DNA from: Thiorhodococcus minor
GTDB lineage: Bacteria; Pseudomonadota; Gammaproteobacteria; Chromatiales; Chromatiaceae
Reading direction: 5' to 3'
DNA length: 36,172 nucleotides
Assembly: GCF_010820565.1 (NCBI RefSeq)
Contig: NZ_JAAIJQ010000056.1
Location: forward strand, 1-36,172
This document shows, piece after piece, positions 1-5,534 of the stretch; within the stretch, counting starts at the first letter, position 1; each line of letters opens with the position of its first letter. The notes under the pieces are model-generated. The model was not told the DNA's origin. It searched no databases and saw nothing but the letters and a program-made list of their open reading frames with translations. Made by a program: the position numbers and the translations under genes.

Positions 1-178
1 ACCGCCGGGAAACCAGGCGGCAAACAGAGAACACCAACTTCGGCCTAAACGGCGGCAAGGACCCGGCTTACTCTCCGGTTTATTTGATTCAACGTGGCCG
101 GACCTCGGCAGGCTTGGGCAGGTCTTGTTGGGTGAGGGTTTCGATCAGTCTGCCACTCTCCTTGGCTGGCGGCACGCA
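1..178. other. Window edge, no confident gene
   Basis: No gene can be supported here. On the minus strand a 28-codon GTG-initiated frame (175 to 89) follows the PIN gene stop in the same frame and ends in KPAEVRPR. It could be a gene remnant or chance. Whatever followed jetB and the second toxin-antitoxin pair in the original operon would lie to the left of position 1. Confidence 0.4.
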
Positions 179-604
179 TTAGCCGCCAGCGATGCGCCTG
201 AGCGCCTCGGCCGAATCGATGATCTCGATGTCCTGATGGCTGCCCAGCGGCAACAAGTGCTTGCGATCTCCGGAGACGATCAGATCGGCCTGTGCTGCGA
301 CGGCAGCCGCAATGACTTGGTCGTCATCGATGTCGCCGACCACGACACGAGGTACGGAGATGGGCTCGACGAGCTCGATGACTTCGACGTAGTCGGCCAG
401 CACCTCGCGAGCCGTGCGCCCGATCCGCGCTAACCGCTCGGCAGCGGAACGGCGGGTCAGCACGTCGGCCAGTTCTTCGAGGAGGGCCGTGCTGCTACAG
501 AGCTGGACGCGCGGTTGCTGGGCGATGACGTTGAGCAGACGATACGGCGTACCGCGCCATAGCAGCGCGGAAAACACGACGTTGGTATCCAGAACCAGAC
601 GCAC
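179..604 (-). CDS. PIN-domain toxin (COG1569-type, PIN_3)
   Basis: A 141-aa PIN-domain ribonuclease of the 'putative toxin-antitoxin system toxin component, PIN family' type. The fold's acidic metal-binding set is visible: D6 in LVLDTNV near the N-terminus, E43/E44 in the LLEEL helix, the D94/D95 pair in GDIDDDQVIAAA, and D113 in VSGDRKHLL. Length and the C-terminal helix after the last strand match full-length members. It starts 20 bases after the stop of the upstream small acidic protein, which is the expected antitoxin-then-toxin order. The likely role is RNA cleavage when not held by the antitoxin. Unlike the VapC further upstream, this toxin keeps all its catalytic acids. It is the last complete gene before the window edge. 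Confidence 0.85.
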   Translation of the reverse strand: MRLVLDTNVVFSALLWRGTPYRLLNVIAQQPRVQLCSSTALLEELADVLTRRSAAERLARIGRTAREVLADYVEVIELVEPISVPRVVVGDIDDDQVIAAAVAAQADLIVSGDRKHLLPLGSHQDIEIIDSAEALRRIAGG

Positions 605-624
605 CGCCGCTCTTCAACCTGGCA

Positions 625-873
625 TCAACGGCCGCGGGACTGCTCGCGGCGCTCAGCCCGAACGGCTGCGACTTCAGCGGCGATTTCTTCCTCGCTCATC
701 GGCTCGGTTCCAGCCGCTTCCAGGGCTGGGGCGATGGTCAGCAACCGGTCCAGCGCCGCGCGCTTCTTGGCCTTAGCCGCCAAGAACTCGACGAAGTCTT
801 CCACCTCGGCGAGTTGCTGAGGTGAAAGCGCTCGGATCTTCGACATCAGGTTCTGTTCGATGCTTGCATTCAT
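625..873 (-). CDS. Antitoxin of the PIN toxin pair (DUF2281-like)
   Basis: An 82-aa acidic, helical protein, the probable antitoxin for the adjacent PIN toxin. The N-terminal part (KIRALSPQQLAEVEDFVEFL) is the usual dimerising segment of these small antitoxins. The C-terminal part (PMSEEEIAAEVAAVRAER) is the helical toxin-wrapping tail typical of the group. I place the start at the ATG at 873 rather than an upstream in-frame ATG at 909, because a GGAGAG-type ribosome site sits just before 873. The gene lies in the gap after jetB and is not overlapped with it, so the pair probably has its own promoter. A TATACT hexamer at 921-916 is a weak -10 candidate without a clear -35. Function is inferred from gene order and sequence style, not from a DNA-binding motif. 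Confidence 0.75.
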   Translation of the reverse strand: MNASIEQNLMSKIRALSPQQLAEVEDFVEFLAAKAKKRAALDRLLTIAPALEAAGTEPMSEEEIAAEVAAVRAERREQSRGR

Positions 874-1000
874 CTTCACTCTCCGAGGGGCGTCATCACG
901 CCGAGTCACTGAGACAGTATAGGGAGCTCGCGAATTGGGGGGCGTCGGCTGTTCGGTTGGCTACTGACACTGACGGAGGACGCTCCAGTTTCCGCATCTG

Positions 1001-1022
1001 GGACTCAGCAAGAACTGAGACC
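1001..1022 (-). terminator. Weak hairpin downstream of jetB
   Basis: An 8-bp stem with one mismatch (GGACTCAG / CTGAGACC) encloses a 6-base loop about 40 bases past the jetB stop. There is no T-run on either strand, so termination here is only a possibility. Confidence 0.25.
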
Positions 1023-1059
1023 TTGCTCACGTGACGAGCAACGACTATGGGAGCATCAG

Positions 1060-2349
1060 TCACCCACTCTTACCGACTCGACTAATCCGAGGCGCCTCCA
1101 CCGCATACCGGGCGATCGCTGGCAGCGGACGAACCCCGTCGACCTCGATTCTGGCCAGACCCAGCGACGCCAGCCGCTCGGCGGCCTCGCGGCAGAAGGA
1201 CGGCCCGGCGTCCGGATCCTTGGCGGCCTTCTTCCAGTAGCGTCCATAGTGCTCGACCCAGGTCCGATAGGCGTCGTGGAGGCTGGCCCAGGGCTCGGCC
1301 CGGTCCTGGGACAGTCGCTCGGCGAGATGACCGGCCAGCAGCAGGGTGATGTGTCCCTCCGTGCCTTCGGAGGGCATGCGCTGGTCGGCGAGGTCGCCCT
1401 CCGGGTCGACCATGGCGATGCCCTCGGCGCGCATCTCGGGGACCAGTCCGGTGGCCTCCTGGATGCGCTGGACGATGGCGTGGCGCTGGTTGACCAGATA
1501 GGCCCGCGCGTCCTCGTCCAGCTCGCTGTAGTAGAGCACCGGGTCGTCGAGCAGACGCTCGGTGAGGCGCTGGCGCAGCTCCCGGTTGCGGGCCTCCGGG
1601 GTGTCGGCGACGAAACGGGCGGTGATGGCGCCGATGCGTTGGTTGAGGGTGTCCGCCGGCTGCTCCAGGGTGCCGACCAGGGAGGGACCGCGCCGGGTCA
1701 CCAGGAGTGCGGAGAGCACGTGGCGGTCGATGTCGTAGAGGACGTCCTTGTCTTCGTTCTTGATGTAGGCGTCCTCGCTGCCGGCGACACGGACCAGCAC
1801 GCCGAGGTTCAGTAGCAGACGGACGACGGCCACCAGGTCGCGGCGGTCCTCCTGGGTGCGCAGCTCGAACACCAGTCCGCTGGCCTGGATGCCGGGCTCG
1901 GTGCACTGGTCCATGGCGGCCTTGCCTAGGCGGCCCAGGGTGCTCTGCATCTCGCCGCGCTCCAGACCTGCCAGCACCAGACAGAGGAGGGCGTAGCGGC
2001 GGCGGGTGAAGTCGAGATCCACCGGGCGCTTGCCGGGGCGGGCGGCGCGGCTGCCGTCGTCCTGCTCGGGGGCGGTCTTGGCCAGGCGGGCGAAGTCGGC
2101 CTCGAGTCGCAGGTCCCAGCGGGTTTCGCTGTGCAGCCACTCCCTGAGCCAGTCGATGTGACGCTTGACCAGCCGGTAGGCGGGGTGATCGGCATAGAGC
2201 AGCGGCTGCATCAGCAGGCCGCGCATGGCCCGGCGGCGCTCGTCGTCGCGGAGCTGGGAGAGACGGTCGCCAAGCTCGTGGCTGGGCTCATGGCTGGGCT
2301 CGAGGCTGGACCCGAGGCCGGTCTGGCTCATGCGGCGGTCTCGTCGCAT
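1060..2349 (-). CDS. jetB: Wadjet-type JetB, DUF2398 / TIGR02678 family
   Basis: A 429-aa protein of the DUF2398/TIGR02678 family, recognised from its long helical body (LLLMQPLLYADHPAYRLVK-like start, DLDFTRRRYALLCLVLAGLE segment, and the ALLVTRRGPSL region). In Wadjet complexes this is the small KITE-like subunit that helps the kleisin hold the SMC motor. The family is normally followed by the SMC ATPase (TIGR02680) and the DUF2399 nuclease, and neither follows here. The open frame runs further upstream, but the sensible starts are the ATG at 2349 (AGGA nine bases upstream) or 2331. The 2331 ATG overlaps the stop of the hsdM stub as ATGA, so either gives translation coupled to the preceding frames. 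Near the N-terminus a 12-base tandem repeat encodes EPSHEPSH. The gene looks intact. Confidence 0.8.
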   Translation of the reverse strand: MRRDRRMSQTGLGSSLEPSHEPSHELGDRLSQLRDDERRRAMRGLLMQPLLYADHPAYRLVKRHIDWLREWLHSETRWDLRLEADFARLAKTAPEQDDGSRAARPGKRPVDLDFTRRRYALLCLVLAGLERGEMQSTLGRLGKAAMDQCTEPGIQASGLVFELRTQEDRRDLVAVVRLLLNLGVLVRVAGSEDAYIKNEDKDVLYDIDRHVLSALLVTRRGPSLVGTLEQPADTLNQRIGAITARFVADTPEARNRELRQRLTERLLDDPVLYYSELDEDARAYLVNQRHAIVQRIQEATGLVPEMRAEGIAMVDPEGDLADQRMPSEGTEGHITLLLAGHLAERLSQDRAEPWASLHDAYRTWVEHYGRYWKKAAKDPDAGPSFCREAAERLASLGLARIEVDGVRPLPAIARYAVEAPRISRVGKSG

Positions 2350-2471
2350 GACGGTTGGTCCTGCTTCGGGCCGGGGCAGGAGAGCTGACCGATGTGCTGG
2401 GCGTCGCCGTCGGCGTCGTCGTCCTTGTGCATGATGTCCTGGATGGTCTTGATGGTGGTGCTGAGGTTCAT
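2328..2471 (-). pseudogene. hsdM: 5' stub of a type I restriction methylase gene (hsdM)
   Basis: A 47-codon frame whose first 30 residues (MNLSTTIKTIQDIMHKD, then DGDAQHIGQL) closely resemble the start of HsdM/N-6 DNA methylases, where IQDIMRKD...DGDAQRIGQL is followed by WMLFLKIFDD. Here the homology stops at that point (near position 2380) and an unrelated tail (SCPGPKQDQPSC) runs to a stop. All catalytic methylase parts are missing, so it cannot be an active methyltransferase. The ATG overlaps the vapC stop as ATGA, and the stub's own stop overlaps a jetB ATG the same way. It is therefore probably still translated, and may simply carry ribosomes from vapC to jetB. The homology is from memory of the family and was not run as a search. 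Confidence 0.7.
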
Positions 2472-2908
2472 GGGGTCGTCGGGTCGCCGGCTGCGGTGGC
2501 CGGCTGGTCGAAGGGGAGCACGTCCAGCCCGGGCACGCGGCCGAAGTCGCCGACATCGGTGGTCAGCAAGGCATAGCCGCTGGCCAGGGCCGTGGCGGCG
2601 ATCCAGGCGTTATTGGCACCCAGCGTCTGGCCTTGCCGACGCAGTGCGGCGACCAGCTCCGCGTGGACGCGGGCGATTTCCAAGGTGATGCCCAGGGTGG
2701 GTAAGGCCGCGAGCACGGCCTCCACCGAGGCGGATCGTCGGATACGGCGCTCCTCGGGCGTTGCTCGATGCACGCCGACGAGCAGCTCCGATGCGGTGAT
2801 GACGCTGATCGCCGCATCGCCATAGTGCTCCCAGGGGGAGAAGTCCAGCTTGGCGCCGAGACCGCGCTCGACGCGAATCAGGACTCTGGTATCGATGAGT
2901 AGGCCCAT
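2468..2908 (-). CDS. vapC: VapC-type PIN toxin with altered catalytic residue
   Basis: A 146-aa VapC-family PIN-domain protein, paired with the Phd/YefM-type antitoxin 58 bases upstream. The start at 2908 is fixed by a GGAGGA ribosome site eight bases before the ATG. The usual pattern is present: LIDTRVLI at D6, ASELLVGV with E41, and TTDVGDF with D118. Two positions are unusual. The residue after DT is Arg instead of the common Asn or Ser, and the third catalytic acid, normally in an N-D-x-WIAA motif, is Asn100 (GANNAWIAATAL; the codon reads AAC). Loss of that acid usually cripples PIN nucleases, so this toxin may be inactive or weakened. Its stop codon overlaps the hsdM stub start. The pair sits between jetA and jetB, interrupting an operon that is normally contiguous. 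Confidence 0.85.
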   Translation of the reverse strand: MGLLIDTRVLIRVERGLGAKLDFSPWEHYGDAAISVITASELLVGVHRATPEERRIRRSASVEAVLAALPTLGITLEIARVHAELVAALRRQGQTLGANNAWIAATALASGYALLTTDVGDFGRVPGLDVLPFDQPATAAGDPTTP

Positions 2909-2966
2909 CGCTGTGCTCCTCCGTAGCGCCCGGTCAGGAGCCGGGTCGAGTTCGGCTTGGGTCCGA

Positions 2967-3239
2967 TCAGTCTTCCCAGGGATCCCGATCCGGCACCAAG
3001 ACGGAGTGTGCATCGGCGATGTCGCGCTCGAAGGCGTCCGCATCCTCCCCGAGCTTGGGGGTTCGCGCGAAGATGGCGTTCAGCTCAGAGACCTTGACCG
3101 ATTTCGAGGGTCCGGCGGGCACCAGGCGGGCGATGCGGCGACCGCCGCGGGTGAGCGCGAAGCTGGTGCCCAGGTAGGCGACGCGATTCAGGAGGTCCGA
3201 CAAGCGTCGGGCCGCTTGCGTGACGTTCACTTGCTCCAT
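2967..3239 (-). CDS. vapB: Phd/YefM-type antitoxin of the VapC pair
   Basis: A 90-aa antitoxin. The N-terminal MEQVNVTQAARRLSDLLNRV followed by FALTRGGRRIARLVP is the classic Phd/YefM DNA-binding fold: one strand, a helix in which the residues 'A..LSDLLNRV' align well, then the strand pair with the GG(R)xIARLVP end. The C-terminal half (FERDIADAHSVLVPDRDPWED) is the flexible acidic segment that wraps the toxin, with a terminal DPWED as in many VapB partners. Such antitoxins usually repress their own promoter together with the toxin. The ribosome site before the ATG is weak. The gene lies 133 bases after jetA, long enough to hold its own promoter. Confidence 0.85.
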   Translation of the reverse strand: MEQVNVTQAARRLSDLLNRVAYLGTSFALTRGGRRIARLVPAGPSKSVKVSELNAIFARTPKLGEDADAFERDIADAHSVLVPDRDPWED

Positions 3240-3372
3240 GGCTTAAGTCGGCTCTGCATATCAGAACATCTGATCATCAGTGAATCAGCGTCCTTTGTGA
3301 AGGCGGCTCCATGATGCCGCGCTAACCGTCTGGCACTGTCTTGATCAAGAGGGGGCTCCTGGCCGGGGCTGG

Positions 3373-5013
3373 TCATGCGGCGACCTCGTCGTCCGGCGAC
3401 TCAGGAGGCTCGGTGCCGCGGCCGGCACCGGTCTCCAGGTCGGTGATGCACACCCGATAGTCGCGGCCGCCGAATGCGCCGTCGGGGGTCTCGATGACGG
3501 CGCGGGTCTCGGGTCCCAGTGGCTCCAGGAAGATGCGGATGGCGCCGTCGCCGGTGATCGTTTCGACGGCCTTTTCCGGATTCGGGGCGGCCGCCAGGGC
3601 CTCGCCGAGCAGGCGCAGGAAGAGAGCGAAGCTCGCTGGATCCAGACGTCCGATCTCGCTGAGGCGCATCTCTTCGCCGGTCGCCAGGCGGCGGCGGGCG
3701 TCGCGCGCCTGCAGGCTCTCCTGAGCCAGTCGCATCCTGAGCTTCTGCTTGTCTTGGCTGCGGTCCCGGATGGTGGGCGGGACGCCGCGCTTGGCGTGGC
3801 TGCCGGTCTCGCGCAGACGGGCGCTGATGCGTAGCGGCGGCGCCTCTGCCCAGGGACGGGAGGGTGGCACCGGCTCCTCGGCGCGGGCCTGCAGGCTATC
3901 GCCATCGATGCCGAGATGGCGCGCCGGGGTCAGGCCGAAGGCGGCGCGCCACAGCCGATGGGCCTCGGCATCGGTCTCGCAGTCCATGAACCAGGCGGCC
4001 AGGGTGCGGTAGTCGGCGGAGCGGTCGCTGCGACCGAGGCGGCGCTCGTTGAGCTGGACCACGGCGTCGACCAGGTCGGAGATGGCGCGCCTTGCCCGGG
4101 AGCGCAGCAGCTCGGCTTGGGACGGCTTGTCCGCGGCGCCGATGAACCAGGCCTCGAGCCCGGACCAGCGGGCCTGCCATTCGTCGATCATCTTGGCCCT
4201 GGCCAGGGCCGGGTCGAGCTGGACGGGCTCGGCGCCGTCCAGGCCGGGCGCAGGTGCCAGGTCGGCGGCATCGCGCTCGGCGATCCGCTCCAGCAGGGAC
4301 CGGAAGGCCGGGTGGCGCTGGATGTCGAGGATGAGTCCGGCGATCTCGGCGGAGCGCGTCACAAGGTCGCCGATGAAGCGGCGCAGATAGTCGAGCAGTC
4401 GATCCTTGTAGTCGATGAAGGCCGCGCGCTCGGCCCGGCGGAGGTCGATTCCACGGGCGAGCCCGGCCATGAAGTCGCGGGCGTTGTCGGCGAGGTCGGT
4501 GAAGACGCGGGTGATGTCGCGCAGCAGCAGATGGGCCTTGGCGCTGTCGAGCCTGCCCTCGTCGTCCTGGCTGTCGAGCAGGGTCCGCAAGGCGCGCAGT
4601 TGGCCGGCGATGTCCGCCAGCGCCACCGACTGCAGGGCGCCCTGGTGCCCGAGCATGCGCTCGTAGGTCGCCAGGGCGGCCTGCGCGGCCTCGCCCTCGC
4701 GGGTGATCTGGTAGAGATAGCGGGCGCGGTAAAAGTCCTCCACCGTGGTGACCCGGCTGGTATCGGGCTCGGCCTGGAGGTTGCCCCATTCGACCAGTTG
4801 CCCGAGCGCCGCCTGGACGGCGTCGAGCTGGAGCCGATGACCATCGCGCGTCGCGCGCTCCAGCACATCCTCCGGGCGCAGATGCACCAGGAAATGCTCC
4901 TTCGCCTCGGAGAAGGCGCGCATTAGGGTGCGGTAGAGGTCGGTCTTATCCGCGGTGAGATAGTTGAAGCTGGTATCGGGCATCCGGTGCTCTGCTCGGT
5001 CGCCGCCGGTCAT
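3373..5013 (-). CDS. jetA: Wadjet-type JetA, DUF2397 / TIGR02677 family
   Basis: A 546-aa protein of the DUF2397/TIGR02677 family (F-YLTADKTDLYRTLMRAF start, RARYLYQITREGEAA segment, long helical middle, C-terminal region ending in IRIFLEPL and RDYRVCITDLE). In Wadjet systems this is the kleisin-like subunit bridging the SMC heads. The complex extrudes and cuts circular plasmid DNA only with the SMC ATPase JetC and the TOPRIM nuclease JetD. Here it is the first gene of the cluster, and its usual next neighbour, jetB, is displaced by about 1 kb of vapBC plus an hsdM stub. Start: ATG 5013 has an AGGG-like site. An in-frame ATG at 4983 (MPDTSFNYL) is equally plausible. There is no sign of frameshift, and the length fits an intact member. 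Confidence 0.8.
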   Translation of the reverse strand: MTGGDRAEHRMPDTSFNYLTADKTDLYRTLMRAFSEAKEHFLVHLRPEDVLERATRDGHRLQLDAVQAALGQLVEWGNLQAEPDTSRVTTVEDFYRARYLYQITREGEAAQAALATYERMLGHQGALQSVALADIAGQLRALRTLLDSQDDEGRLDSAKAHLLLRDITRVFTDLADNARDFMAGLARGIDLRRAERAAFIDYKDRLLDYLRRFIGDLVTRSAEIAGLILDIQRHPAFRSLLERIAERDAADLAPAPGLDGAEPVQLDPALARAKMIDEWQARWSGLEAWFIGAADKPSQAELLRSRARRAISDLVDAVVQLNERRLGRSDRSADYRTLAAWFMDCETDAEAHRLWRAAFGLTPARHLGIDGDSLQARAEEPVPPSRPWAEAPPLRISARLRETGSHAKRGVPPTIRDRSQDKQKLRMRLAQESLQARDARRRLATGEEMRLSEIGRLDPASFALFLRLLGEALAAAPNPEKAVETITGDGAIRIFLEPLGPETRAVIETPDGAFGGRDYRVCITDLETGAGRGTEPPESPDDEVAA

Positions 5014-5534
5014 CCGCCGACCCTAGCATCGGCGGAAGACCGCGAACAAGCGCGGGACCAACGCATGCCTTGCCTCTCTTGGGCTTGTGCGCCGAGTGCA
5101 TTGACACTTGAAAGCGCGGCCAGTCGCCAGCGACCAGCTTCCTGCGGTTTTCTCACCGCGGTTAGCGGGGTGCTCCGACCTGTCTACCGCTCGGCATCAT
5201 CGAGATCTTGCGCTCAGCTCGCGGGCCGAAGATGTCGAAAAGTGACCGAGCTCCCGCCCTTGATCCCAGTTATCTGTAACCCTGCTATCCGCAGAGCGCG
5301 CTTGGCTTACGCGGTGTCGATGAGGCGCGGGTCTTGCCTTTCAGCGAGTCGCTTAGCGGCATAGGATCGAGCTGCTATCCTCTCTTTCAGCGCAACCACA
5401 GGCCGGTCATCTGCTGGAAGCGCCGTTAGCGCTTGCCGGTTTCGGATTGATCGAATGCAGTATCGAGCAGCTCGGCTTCGATCCGGGGCCAACGGCCGGT
5501 CTTGCGCTCGGTATCAACGGACGAGGGATAAGCG
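5014..5534. other. Intergenic region between jetA and the hybrid kinase
   Basis: A divergent gap of 521 bases. It must contain the jetA promoter and the kinase promoter, but no convincing -35/-10 pair could be fixed. Short frames exist on both strands (for example minus 5492 to 5307), with no family resemblance and no ribosome site. A small inverted repeat AGGAT-N9-ATCCT lies near 5360-5380. The region marks the boundary between the accessory defence cluster and the rest of the window. Confidence 0.5.

Noticed and set aside
89-175. 28-codon minus-strand frame after the PIN toxin stop
   Set aside because: Too short, GTG start without ribosome site, and no recognisable family. Kept only as a possible remnant.
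5307-5492. 61-codon minus-strand frame before the hybrid kinase
   Set aside because: No ribosome site and no family match. It lies in a region with equal shadow frames on both strands.
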